Below are positions 33,342-45,800 of a DNA stretch of 64,000 nucleotides, in pieces. Under the pieces are notes generated by a model that saw nothing but the letters and a program-made list of their open reading frames with translations, ran no database searches and was not told the DNA's origin. The translations under genes were made by a program, and so were the position numbers. Within the stretch, counting starts at the first letter, position 1. Every line of letters starts with the position of its first letter. The stretch is from Aptenodytes patagonicus (lineage: Eukaryota; Chordata; Aves; Sphenisciformes; Spheniscidae), in NCBI RefSeq assembly GCF_965638725.1, contig NC_134957.1, positions 22,096,101-22,160,100 of the forward strand, read 5' to 3'.

Positions 33342-36300
33342 TGGAAGTGACTTGTAATGCCCACATCAGCTGCTACTCTCTTTTTTCACCCTGGAGAAAC
33401 TTGGGTCCAACAAGAGATGATACAGTTTGGGGAAGATGCTGCTACCAGAATGTTCACTGGTCTATGATCTGTTCTGACTTCCGTAACAGTGGGGAGATAT
33501 CCCGCACACGTACCGTTGCAGTAAGCTGCAGGCTGTGTCCTCTTCAGTCTCTATGAAAACGTTTTCACAGTGGAGTCTAATTGACAAAGGTTCATGGAGT
33601 GTCCTCTGCTGTCCCACTTGCAGGAGGTGGAACAGTCAGATAGAATTTGCCCCTCTGTTTTCTGTGAGCATTGAATAACTGTATTGTACGGCAAAGCACC
33701 GTGATCCACTGCCTCGTTCCACACACGAATAGGGCAACTCGAGATTTTTATAAATGGGCTTCTTGCACGTTGTAGATGCGATTCCATTTTCTTCCATTGA
33801 GAAGAAAAACCCCAAAGTATTTTTTCTGTCGATTGTCAGTGAGGACCGCATACTGCCATTCTACTGAGGGAGTGAAAAAACCAGCATTTTCCCTGTCGTT
33901 CTACAGGGCTTTAAAACGATGGTCGAAGTCAAGATTAGACAGCCATCAGATCAGTGCTTATAGTTGCACATTTTTCTTTAAATTCCAGCTTCCCTCTCAG
34001 GAGTCGACATCCCTTCTCTTGGCATGGACTTCAGTTTTGAGGGGCAGAAAACAAGTGGATCTTCAAGATGAGACAACATCATGAAGTATCGTCTGATTGG
34101 AATCTGCATTCTAGAGTGCTTCTCCAGAAATCCTGCTATCCAGATGTTCCAAGGCTTTATAAGTTTAAGTTACAGAGTGAACAGAACAGTTTTATAGAGT
34201 GATTCTGGCCAATCTTCTTTGGCCTGCTCTCTTTATTTTATAAATAATATATATTTTTTATTCCAAATAGGTAAAAAGTATTGATGCGAGGGCATTTCCA
34301 AAGGCCTTTTCATTTTGCAGACATCAGGGACTCGAGTTCTTGAAATTCTTCCAAGCCATAATATTCTTGGGGATGGTATTTATTTTGAGACTGATTCTCC
34401 AACCTTCTCTGACTAGCAGCATTTTCTAATGCGTTTAAAGTTCTATCTGAGTCAGTCCGACTCAATGAGAGACAGACCCACTTAAATTTGGCACTAAATT
34501 GATAGTTGGATGTAAGCGTGTTGAAAGAAAAAGTGCTGAACGTGCATATATACACGTGCAGCCGTGCATGAAGATAAAATACTCACTTTGCCAGTATCAA
34601 GATTCAAGAATATTGTGGCCATAGATTTTTTTTAAAAAATTTTAGGAGGGTGTAATTGTCTTAGAGTTTGGGTTATGGTGCCCTTTAAGCCCAGTCCTAC
34701 TTGCAGGCACCTAAAATGCAAAAGGGAACTTTAGACAGTACAGTTTGCATTAATTCCTAGGGCAAAAATATCAACTCATTCCTGGATCAGCGTTTGATGG
34801 AAATTTGTGTGGTTATGGAGTCAGAAAGGAAGATGTAAATTCGAAACACGTGAGTTGGAAATGTGCACTGAAAGTTTAGCTCCAACAGCAGTGTTTGGAG
34901 TTTACGCGCCACGAAGGCGGTTTTAGCCCCCTAATGCTGAAGAGACAATTGATGTTTGCATTTTTTCAAACTTCTTCCTAAGTAAATGTATTGACTGGTG
35001 GTTTAAAGGTTTTTTCAGCACTACGAGGTGATCAGATCTTTTCTTCGCTTCGCTCCATTTGCAGTCAAAGGAATGTATCACTGTTTTTATTCTGTGGAAT
35101 GGAACTGAGAATTTGCTGGCAGGATTATACGCATTTTTCTAGACCTGAGTTTTTATCTGCATGATTCAGACCTGGCAACTCCATCACTCATGTTTGAATT
35201 AGGTGCATGCTTAAAGTATTAGTATACTGCCTTTAAGATCATTTGTTACCATTTTCTATCCCGTTTTTGTGTTTGTTTATCATCCCGTTTGTGTTGCCAG
35301 TGACTACAGAAGCAGTTGTGCATGTCATGAGAAATTACTTGATAAGTATCTGTTTGGTGACAAAGGCCTTGCCTACGTACTAAATCCTTTTCTCCTCTGT
35401 TTACTCTGCCGCTGCTACCAGTGGAAATGTGTTCGTGAGGCCGAAGAGAGTCTTGCAGAGATTTTCTGTCCATAAGAGTAGACGTTTAACTACCTGGTAT
35501 AAACCGTGCCCTGCGCACAGGTATTTTATACATCAGCCGCTGTAGTTCGGTGCAGAGCAGGCAGCGACCTCCGTGGAATGTCTTATTGCTGAAGTTTCCG
35601 TGATAGGAGTCAGGGTGGGCTCTCCCAGGCTTAGTGTCGGTTACTCTCTCTTCTCCTCAGAGCGGTACTGAACACCTTGAATGTTCCTGCTTCGACCACT
35701 TTAACCACGTCCGTTGGGTGGTTCTGCCATCAAACGGCTGTTGAGTGCTGAAACTATTTTTCCTATCAAACTAAACCTGTATTTCTAATGTAAATCTCGT
35801 GGTGGACCTTAAGCTGTGTTTGATGAAAGATGGCAGTAGAATTAATCGCCTCATTTCTGGCAAAATGTGTTCTGCAGGGGGATCTTGAGAGGAAGATGGC
35901 AGCTAAACACAATAGGAGATGTATAGGAATTTAGCACCAACAGAGGTGCTATTTGTGCCTTTTAAAACTCTAAATTCCTCGTATGTAAGAACAGGAGGAT
36001 GATTTGGTGACTTTCTGTTTCATTCTGTCAACAGAAGTGTATTTCTAAGATAGGAGTATCAGAGATGTGTCTGAAGCTGCGTGGATTTACGGGATTTTTC
36101 TGAGCAGGTTCCTGTACCCTTTCTGGGTTTGGTTCTGTTTACAGCCGTGTCATTCTTTCAGTGTCGTTTCTCTGCCAAGCAGCAGCAGCAGAAGAGCTAC
36201 CTACAAGATCTGCAGGCAGTAGCCCTGCCCGCTGTCCAGCTGCAGCACTGTCCATTAGGTAGTATATAAAGTCAATTTTTGTCTTCTAATTATTATTAAA

Positions 36301-37076
36301 ACGGATGTCTTTATGATAACGCAGCTGTCCAGCTCAGATCTAGAACCAGCTTTAAAGGTTTCCAAGTAACTTGCTCTTACTCAGTAACTTTTCTTGTAAT
36401 TAGTTATGGCTGATTTTTCCCTTCCCTTAAAAGCAGCTCAGCCTCACTTGGTTATGACAAACTCTTGCCCAGGTAGAAACACTAAATAGTTTGATAGTTT
36501 CAGAACCACTTCAAAGAATATTCACACGTCGGATTTCTGAAAGCTTCAGAATGAAACATGAAACACAAAAGTTGTGTAAAAATGAGGCAGAACAAAATGC
36601 GGAGGAAACGCATGTCTGAGTGACTGAACAAGCTGCATTTTGTTCTCTTCTGCTTACTTGAAGGCGACAGCCTTACGCTACACCTGGCCTTTGTGCCGCT
36701 TACGCTGCGTTCCAGTGCCACAGAACAGTCGGGCAGGTTCCTCTGCATCCCGTGGTTAAAGCTGAGTGCAGAAAGCTGCAGTGAAAGGTGGGTGTCCAGG
36801 AGGACGGCGTCAGCGTGGCGTTTGCTGAAGACATTATGCGTCTGTGCTCTTCAAGGCAGCACGTAAATGAACAGTCAGATCCCTGCGGGGAAACTTCGTG
36901 TTTCTCAAAATACCGATGCCGAGATCTTTTTGCTCGGTGCATTATTGCAGCCGATGCCACAAGCATAATTGCAGATGGCCTACTAAGGAGAATGCAGTTT
37001 TTTCCAATTAGTATTTTTGGCCTTTAAAAAGGCTGTTAACTAGAGATCTGGGCAGCGTAAAAGCAGTAATTTTGAC

Positions 37077-37097
37077 TGCGCCCCCTGCTACCTGTGG
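37077..37097 (-). promoter_or_regulatory. Candidate CTCF site, reverse orientation
   Basis: On the - strand the sequence contains TAGCAGGGGGCGCA, which fits the CTCF core AGCAGGGGGCGC exactly. The surrounding DNA is not GC-rich, so a chance match is less likely than inside a CpG island. Its orientation faces the forward motif at 11831. Confidence 0.5.
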
Positions 37098-37329
37098 TTT
37101 TAAAGCCGGGCTGCTATTTACTTTTTAAATTGACTTTTTTTTTCCTTAGCTTCTGAAAGAAAGTTGCATACAAAGAATGTGTTAAATGCAGGGTGCGTAA
37201 AGTTCTGTCGAATATGCTAGGTAAATGCACTGGAAAACAGAAATCCTCAGGCTGTCTGTAGTCACTGCTGCAGGGAAAGTATTCAGCCGAGTGCGTGGTA
37301 GTTTTTTTAATATGCAAATACCTCCTTAA

Positions 37330-37680
37330 GGGGTACAGCCACTGCGACATCTCCTTTGTTCTCCATCCCCCTAACCCTCACCCAGAGGCTCTCCACCACA
37401 CCATCGCTGACTGTAAGGGCTGTGCAGTCAAACCTCTCCCTTACATACAGTGCGACACCTCCACCTCGCCTGCCCTGCCTATCCCTCCTCAACAGCCTGC
37501 AGCCCTCCATCCCAGCACTCCAATCGTGGGGCTCGTTCCACCAAGTCTCGCCCATACCAGTGATACCGTAGCTCTGGGAGCTGGCCAAGGCTTCCAGTTC
37601 ATCCTGTTTGTTTCTCATCCTACCTGCGTTGGTGTACAAGCGTCTCAGATACGCTCCTGAGCCCTCCATGCGCCCAGGAG
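37330..37680 (-). mobile_element. CR1 fragment carrying the ORF2 endonuclease N-terminus
   Basis: The - strand translation from 37669 reads MEGSGAYLRRLYTNAGRMRN, KQDELEALASSQSYGITGMG, ETWWNEPHDW and later RRDRQGRRGGGVALYVRERF, DCTALTV and VESLWVRVRG. This is the start of the CR1 endonuclease domain. The match stops after GDVAVAV near 37333, so the rest of the endonuclease and the whole reverse transcriptase are absent. CR1 copies are normally 3' pieces, so this one must have lost its 3' part by deletion or rearrangement. The frame is open over about 120 codons but cannot encode an active protein. Confidence 0.9.
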
Positions 37681-40600
37681 CAGCGTAAACGTTCCCACTA
37701 GGATTGCCACCCCGTGACGTTTACTGTCAGTCTCTACCTAGTTAGGTGCTGTAAATCCAGTTGCTCCCCAAAAATTCAGTAAACTCCTAAGGTTTGAATC
37801 TCAGTTCTGGTGCTGATTTAGGTTGTGCGACTGTAGTGCTCACTAAGCTGTTGAACTGCAGCCTGGTGCAGCGTGGAAGCAGCAAGGCAACTGTCTCGAC
37901 CCCATCCAGGGGGCTGTTTTCTCTGGCTTTGCATCAGATCTACGCTGCAGAAAAGAAGTGGTTTTCAGCTCAGGGTCAGAAACAGCCATTGTCCTTAGTG
38001 GATCTCATACTGCCAGTAGAGCTTGAGGTGTAGAAGCACCTGTATTTAGAGAAGAACGATTTTGTTAGCTTAGTGTAGCCAAGGGAGGTGGATCTGACCG
38101 CTGGCGGGAGGACGCTCTTCACACGGCCACGAGGCTGCTCTGCAGTGCAGACCAGGCCTGCGACCGCTGGCTGCGGTGCCAGTTACTGTCAGGGTTATTT
38201 CGACGAGAGCGTGGAAGCTGGAACGGGACCGGCAGGTGCTGCCTGTAATTCTACCAACGGTCATCAGGTAGTAATATATATGGCTCGAGTGACAACCGGC
38301 GTTGCAGGTGTCAGAGACTCGGCAGGAGTGTCTCTGAAAGTGTTGAACACAACCATGGTTTTGTTAGCTTAAACCAGGGCACGGAAGTGCGAGAGTTCAG
38401 CCCAGGTACAGCATGTTCTACCTTGCCTTTGGCCCGTTTGTTGTTTGTATTTCAGCGTTTTACAAACGCATTTCACGGCCTTCGTGTGGGTGAGGACTTC
38501 CTCTGCTATAAGCAGCCTTCCCAGGCGGAGGTCCTTGTGTGAAAGAACGAACGCTCTTGCTGGGTTTTACTGTGATACCTGCCACTCTGTCTCATCCCTG
38601 TACTCCTAGATTAATGCTCCAAAATAACTGACCGCTAACAACCGCCTCCTCACCTCTCCCCCTTCTCTCCCATTTACGTTCAGGTACACTGTACTCTTTA
38701 AAAAAAAAATAAATAGAGAAAACATCATATTGATGTTTCTATGGATAGAATCGTGGCAAGTCCTCTCCTTGGCCGGTGAGTCCCGTCCAAGGAATTCGGA
38801 CTTCTGTAAGCCTCACTGCACTGCAATTTTGTTTTGTCTCTTGCTGAATTGGTACCGTGTGTTTTTGGAGTAGAGTAAGACTGCATTCCTTTAAACGGGA
38901 AGCAGTACTGTGTGTGTTTAGTAGGCTGTAGCTAGTGCATGTAGTGTACTGTCATTGACAAGAACCGGGAAGCTTCCCAACAGCACGGTAGCAGTGAATG
39001 TTTACTTCCTGGAAGAAACCAGAAACGTGATTCAGCAAAATCTGTACTAGCTGTAGTTTTTTAGTTCTGTGTGCTGGTGGGGACTGAAAGCACAACTTGG
39101 TATTTCTTACCAAACCTGATGCATAAAGTCTGTAACATAATATGAATGTAAAGTGTCCGGGGGGGAAGAAGAATTTACCTTGTCTTCCCCAAAGTTAGAT
39201 ATAAAGAATGTGCTAAGATGTATTCAGGGACCCGCTGCCTCTCGTGTAGTCGTTACGCCAGCAGAACAGATTTACTGTCTGCATAGCTGGCTCGTTCACG
39301 AAAGCGTTGAATTAGCAGGCTAAGGAGGTACTGTTGACCCTGTTAAGCCAGAATTAATTAACTCAGAGTCACATTTTCATTTCAGTGATTCCTGTGGTAC
39401 AAATTTTTGAAGTTGATCCATAGGGCTTGAAAATACCTTGATTTTTTGGGTATTTTTCCAAATCCATCAGCTTCTGTTTTGTTACGGAACACTTGCAAAA
39501 ATAAACTCGTTCTGAAACCATCAGTTAAAGCACTTCCATGGTAGAGTGGCTTTTTTCATTAAACGTAACGGCCTGTCAGCTTGGCAGCGACAAGCATTGC
39601 AAGGCTGTGGCACTACCGCGTCCTCTTCCTGCTTGATGCTTTATTTCCTTTTCTGGTGATTAACATTGCGATCATGCCCACCGTTAGACAGTTTTATTCT
39701 TGTTGTCCTTTTTCCGTCTCCCTTTGCGAGAGAGTCTTTCCTCTTCCTCCTGAATATATAGTAAAAATAGTATGAGCTTTCAGCTGTTCGTGCTGATTTT
39801 TTGGATACTGTGAAGGTGAGTAGGTGCCATTTAACATGCGGGTATTTTACCTGAAGGCATTCCTGCTGTTTTGGTGCTTATTAGACTTGAACTTTTCTTG
39901 AGCTAAACCTTGGGCTAAATCCCCCGGGAAGCCTGGAAACAAGCACAAGAAGTTGTCCTCCCCACCTCCTTTCTAACCCGGGGAAGGTGTGTGCAGCACC
40001 TTCTCAGATCAGCACTTCCCTTTGGAAGAGAAAGGAAAATCCAGTGGATTCTTGCAAGCGTTGGTGTATTTGGTTTTTTCCCTGCCTTTTTCTGGAGGAT
40101 CCAGGAGCCTCTAGGATGTGTAGGAGAGAGAAATTCCTCGTATTGGTGTCTCGTATCCTGACGATGTAATGAACCGCCGGGGCTGGTGCAGAGGTGGCCT
40201 CCCCTGAGGAGGAGGTACGATTTTTTTATGACTAAGAGCTTGTGTGAGGAGGCAGGCGGAACCTATTGTGCTGTTCTGAATTAACTCCACGTGCGGGCAT
40301 TCTCCTTCTGCAGTAATTACACTGACGTGTAGCTTCCTGCTGTACTCGCCGGCAGTCTGAGCAGGAGCTATTCCAGGGTAACTCCAAAGCGCGTTGTTGG
40401 AGCAGGGAACTTCTAACAGCTTCCCTTTTGCTAGTAACATATAAAATAGAAAAGGTCGTGTTATTTTGTAAATTCTTCTATCTGTCCAGCTGCTTTTCAT
40501 CTGAAAGTGACTCATTTACGTGTGTTGTGAAAATGGGTCCCTCAAAGATAAAACTTAATTGTGTCTCAGGATCAGATAATCGCAGACCTATCTGCGTGTT

Positions 40601-42138
40601 AGAATTCAGCATTAGAAGGCGTTTTTCACCTTGCTTCAAGGTAAAGCGAGTGGGTTTCACTCACTGGTGTTTTGACTAGGCGGGAAAGCTTGGGTGGGGC
40701 GGAACGCCGGCTGCGAGAGCCGTTCTGGGATCAGGAGGCTGCGCTCGGGCTCCCATACGCTACCTCTTCGCCTGGGTCAGGACTCCCTCCGCTGTAAACC
40801 ACCGTAGCGCGACGCCCTTCCCGTGTCGAGGAGGACTGCCTTAGCGGGCTGTGCCGGCAGCTGCTACGTCACTGGAAATAGGAACATAAACTCCATTGGA
40901 CTGATCTGTTCTGACACTCAGCTGCTTTTTAGATAACCATTATGGCCTGGTGTTGGTATTTATAAGTATCTCGCGTACAGTCAGCGCTGTTCTGTTCAGC
41001 TAAGGACGTGCCACTATGTCGTTTGATACCGATTTCTCGCCCCTTAATTTAATAGGAAGTAAATGTTTTCCAATGAATGTCACGAACGGTCTGCTGACAG
41101 CGTTTGGGATGTTCAGTCGGGTTCAGTTTAATGCTGCTGCCGACGTTGAGGCTTTTGATATCAAATGGGTTTTTACAAAAGCTTTGGATACTCGTTTTTA
41201 CTGTCCGACCAACTCTCTGACTTTATTATGAATGCTTTGTGTACGTTTCACTAGCACTTTCCAAGTGTTTGTAAGGTTTCTACAGCTGAATATCCTGTAC
41301 GTTCTGCTTTGTCATTTTCTACTATGGTTTACACCAGAAAGCCTGCACGGTTTATGCTGTACTGCGGGCAAGGACTGCATTAAAACCATTTTTGGCTAAT
41401 TTATTATACTTGTGAATGGTTATTTCCTACGACTTAGCCTACGCTCAGGCTAAACGTTCTCTCTCTGGAAGCCTCACACAACTTTCATTAATTGCAATTC
41501 CTGCTTGGAGTGGGGAAGGTTCTTCATCTGTGTCGAAAGAAAGGATTCGCGAAGTGCTGCCCCTCGTCTCACCAGGTGCGGGCTGGGGCAGCCCAGGCCT
41601 TTGCGTTCCGCTCACCTGACGAGAGGTATGAAGCACTCCCGCTTGCGGTGACATTCTGCAACCCTGCGCTTTTTAGAATGTGGATATATTTAAAAAATGA
41701 TAATGGACTATATTGCCTTTAGATAGAAATTTCCCCAAAGTTACAGTGAGGCCAGGTACGAGCTAGTTTAAGTGTTGGATATTGGGTACTTGGTGCCAGG
41801 GGATTTAAAGCCAAAGAAAGTATTTGGCTGCAGATTTATGTTTGATCCGATCGATACAGGTGCCGCATTGAGTGTTCGGAAAGGGTGCTAAGCCACGAGG
41901 GCCGTATTTGTCTTTTGACTTGAAGCCCTGTTGCTCTGCGAACAGAGCCACAAATCGAGTTCAAGTTTTCGCCACAGCTTTCCCTTCTTTAAAAGGGTTA
42001 GCGGTACCGATTCAACCACAGACGTTTTAAGAGACGGCACTGCAGCGCTCCATGTGTAGGACTGCCCTAGACAGTGCTGCCCCCACCCTCAATTCCCACC
42101 CAGTTCGCCAGGGCACGCGCGCTGCAGCCAGAAGCTGC

Positions 42139-42144
42139 TTTATT
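42139..42144 (-). terminator. Candidate distal poly(A) signal for UPRT
   Basis: TTTATT on the + strand (AATAAA on the - strand), about 550 bases past the UPRT stop. A nearer AATAAA on the same strand lies at 42396-42401. Confidence 0.35.
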
Positions 42145-42395
42145 CGGTACCATCGGGCAAGACAACTGTGGATGTTTCACTACAGAGAGAAATTCAGAGA
42201 GTCGCATCTTTAGTTCTTGGCCACCATCCAAAGGCTGAAAATTCTGCCAAAAATTCAGTGTGGCTGCTAAGAATTACGTCGAGTTCCAAGTGCACCCGTC
42301 GTTTTGGAAGCATTAGGAGGGGCTGTACCAGCTGACCTGGAGCGATGTAAACGTTACCACTAGAAATGAAGTACACACCGTTGTGATTTAGTTGT

Positions 42396-42401
42396 TTTAT
42401 T
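42396..42401 (-). terminator. Candidate proximal poly(A) signal for UPRT
   Basis: AATAAA on the - strand, about 300 bases past the UPRT stop codon. Which signal is used cannot be told without transcript ends. Confidence 0.35.
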
Positions 42402-42696
42402 TTGCTCTTGCAAGCAGCCACAAGGCAGGCTACAGAAGAATAAATAAGTTAAAGCAGAGAGTGTAGCAATGTATAGAACCCCAACATTGAGATGCTTGAC
42501 TTTGTAATGACAGAGTGCTTCGTTACTGCACCTGATTCAGCGTTCAGGCAGTAACTGACCCGAACTGATCCAAGTCAAGTATTTCCCCCTCTGGCCAAAA
42601 AGATTTTTAAACGTGCCCTCAACCAACTCCACAATAATAAAACGTAGGAAAGCCCCTCTTGTCTCATCATATAGTCATATCCGTTTGTTCCGTGTG

Positions 42697-42803
42697 TCAG
42701 TCTGTTCCAAAATACTTCTGTCCGAAGTGTGTTGGTGCAACAGGATGAACTTCTGTAGTTAAAATTGTGATCTCTGGGAATTCCTGGATGATGGACTTGG
42801 CAC
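42697..42803 (-). CDS. UPRT: UPRT coding exon 7 (terminal)
   Basis: CAAAAG acceptor, then the split Gly and AKSIIQEFPEITILTTEVHP, VAPTHFGQKYFGTD and TGA at 42699-42697. This is almost residue-for-residue the human C-terminus. Confidence 0.95.
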
Positions 42804-45800
42804 CTTTTGAGAGAGGGCAAAGGCAATAATGACTACAGCACCGCAGCTGTATTTCAGCACCACACGTTAAACCACGATTAGCAGAATTCCGTAGATAAAT
42901 CGGGCTCTCTTCTTCCATCTCCGCTTCACGTTTCTGCCTTAGCTGACTGTCTATGAGGAAAAACTTCCCGAATTTAGTGGATTGCTTTTTTGGGTTTTCT
43001 TATTTGGTTTTTCTTTTCTTTACCGTACACGTATACTCCCAATCTAATCGCCAACGTGGTTACAGACTGCCAGGAATGGCTCTCTGCCGGTCAGTCGACT
43101 TTTTTGATAGTGATTTCTGCCACGGCCCATTTTTAAAACAGCGCACACGATCCATTTTCCTACTTCACAGAAACAGATGTTCCTTTTTTGGATCCCCTTT
43201 TACAAGGTAAGATCTTTAACGTGTGGACAGGACAGTTCTGTAGCTTCATTTACCTCACGCTCCTTACAGAATGGTATTCTTTTGGTGGTGGACCAACTCA
43301 ACACCATCCGTGGGCTGCTGCAGTCCAGAGCAACAGCAGGAGTGGCTTTGTGAGCCACTGAAGCATTTTGTGTACCTGGCAGCGCTGCAGATTCCTGCTT
43401 TTAGGAATACGTCACCATCTGCAGTTTTGCCATTAGGTGTAACAGGCCTTTTCCTTTCTGCTAGCCCACTCCCCTGCCCACACCACACGTGTCGCTGTTC
43501 ACTCTCGGTTTTACGATTCAGCCAAAAACCCAAACCTCTCTTCTGAGCAAAGCGATGCTGCTGTCGTTACTTGCAAAGGAACAGCTCTTCGCCGCTGTCT
43601 GAAGCGTGACTAACGTAACTCTTCCCCGTTAAACGTACCTGTGCTCAGCCCTCCGTCCCCCTCGCACCCCCTCAACTTACCGTGAGGCGTGGAGAATAGG
43701 CTTAGCAGGATAATGACACTTGGTTGTACGCCATGTTCTACAAGAACTTTGACAGCCTCAATGACAGTATTACCAGTACCTAAAAGGGGAAAAAGGGAGA
43801 TTTTTATTTCTTCCCCCCTGCCCCCGGTGGAAGAACTTGTCCTAGGCCACCCGAGAATATCCATGTTAACATTGGTGTGTGACCGAATGGTGATACTGTC
43901 CCTTCCCACTGGAAACTATCACCTCTGCACGTATTAATTGTAGAAAACTTTGGCCTCCCGATGAAGGAACTTCATCTCTACTCCGAAACAGCCAACTCTG
44001 CCACGTTTTCAGCACTGAAGTCGGTGGATTTTATTAAAGCCCCGAGGCAAGAAAACTCATCTAAAATAGTAAAATGGCAATTAAGAGCTCCGTGTGTAGA
44101 ACCAGAATTAAATCTTAGACTGGAAAAGTCTGACAAACTCCTTGCCACGCTTACCAGGTTTAATTTTTTTTTGGTAGCATTAACTGTATTTAATTTTAAA
44201 GTAATTTACTTCTAGGATCTGTAATCCAACAATGTCTTTTAATAGCATGAGGAAAATACTGTTTGAGTCTTTTCTCGTGGCAAAATTTAAAAAATGACAT
44301 TTGTATCAAGTCTTAATGCTTCAACCTTTCTCACAAACGGAGGCATGCCCAAGTGATTTGCTCTGCATTCATGCTGGTGCAGGCTGACTAATACGTATTC
44401 TGGCACAGCCTGATAAATTCCCTACTATGTCGCCTAAACCAAGCAAAAAACCTAATCAAAGCCCCTGAAATTTGGAAATCTGCCTTTAAATTCAGCGCGC
44501 TCACTGTACATAATGATGAAAGACACTTACTTAGTATTGGGTACATAAGAAGAACTTTTCTCCTGTAAATGTCTGGTGGAAACTTAGCATAGTACACTTT
44601 GGCTCTTTGAGTCTCCTCGTCGCTCTGTATCAGGATTTTTCCTATGCGGATTGATCTACAGCAGTCTCGTAAACCTTGTTCCATTGCCTCCCCTCAAAAC
44701 GAGCAGCAAAAAAACCAACGCCACATTGTTACACGCTGAGAAACGGCACAATTGCAAGATGCTACCATTAAATAGACAGTCCCAATACTGTATTGGTGAA
44801 GAGTTCTAAAAAGGAGATTATTTTTTTTCTCGGTTCCAAGTGTTAAAAACACTTGAAGCGATTTTTCCTTTTTTCTCTGTTTAGACAGAAAAACAAGTCT
44901 ACTTGGTGTGACTTAGCTCCCGGGTATTAGTGTTCCCACACACCAGTGCTAAGCTCTCAAAGGCGAGAGCTGGAAACGTCAAAACAAACGAATGGGGTTT
45001 GGAGAACGTCTTTGAGCTCTGCCCAGAGGCACCGCGGTGCAAAACGTAGTGCAGGAAGCTGCGGAGCCACTGGATTTTACATCACAGGCACAAAGGTTTC
45101 CGCAGCATTGGGCAAAATAACAGTGACTCTGCCACCACGGAGCATGGTTGGTTTGGGGACCCCTCCCTGAGCAGAAGTCAAACAAGGAAGGGCAGTTGGC
45201 CTGGCCTCTCGCAGGTAACGGCTGCTAGAGAAGAGGCCAGGTGAAATCTCTTGCAGCTCTTTGGCTCCTAAAGAGTTAATGAAACATAATACTTGACATT
45301 CTGTGATCAAGGCTACCTAAGAAAGAATAACAACCGGCAGGTTTGGGTAAGACCTGGCTGTAGAGAAGTGTTGTTGCACATTTTTGCAAGGAAGTTGGTT
45401 ACAGGTTTCCCAAACGTTTAATTCGTGCTCATTCAACAACCAGAAGCCTACCGCTTCTCATTATGCTGACTCCGCAGTTTCCCTTTTCAAATCTGACTCC
45501 TTCGTACTTGTGTCCTGTGAGAGGAAAGAAACCAGATGTCAGTGGCAGCAACTGCTCCCTTCTGCCCCATCTTAACGCCCCTTTGGGGGACACTGTTTTA
45601 AGTGACCTTGGTGTGAATGGAACAGAAATCCCCCGAATACCCAGGGGACAACAGCGAGCTCCCCATCTCTCAACAGGTGGCATGAACCAATCTGCACACC
45701 ATGTCCTGCAGCCCTCAACCAAGCAATGGGAACAGGGCCAAAACCGTAACTGGTGAAGAACTTGTGCTTTTTTTACCTTTAGAAGTCATGTCAGAAAAGT

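Larger units (their letters stand above)
32730..42696. other. Shared 3' flank of ZDHHC15 and UPRT
   Basis: Ten kilobases between two convergent stop codons. It must hold both 3' untranslated regions, but their ends cannot be fixed from sequence. It contains candidate poly(A) signals for each strand, a CR1 endonuclease-domain fragment (37330-37680) and a CTCF-like motif (37077-37097). CpG is noticeably more frequent from about 33.5 to 44 kb than in the introns of ZDHHC15. No further protein-coding exon was recognised. Confidence 0.6.

Noticed and set aside
35655-35745. Possible ancient CR1/L3-like fragment
   Set aside because: The phrase TTGAATGTTCCTGCTTCGAC resembles old L3-type LINE 3' regions, but the similarity is too short to support a call.
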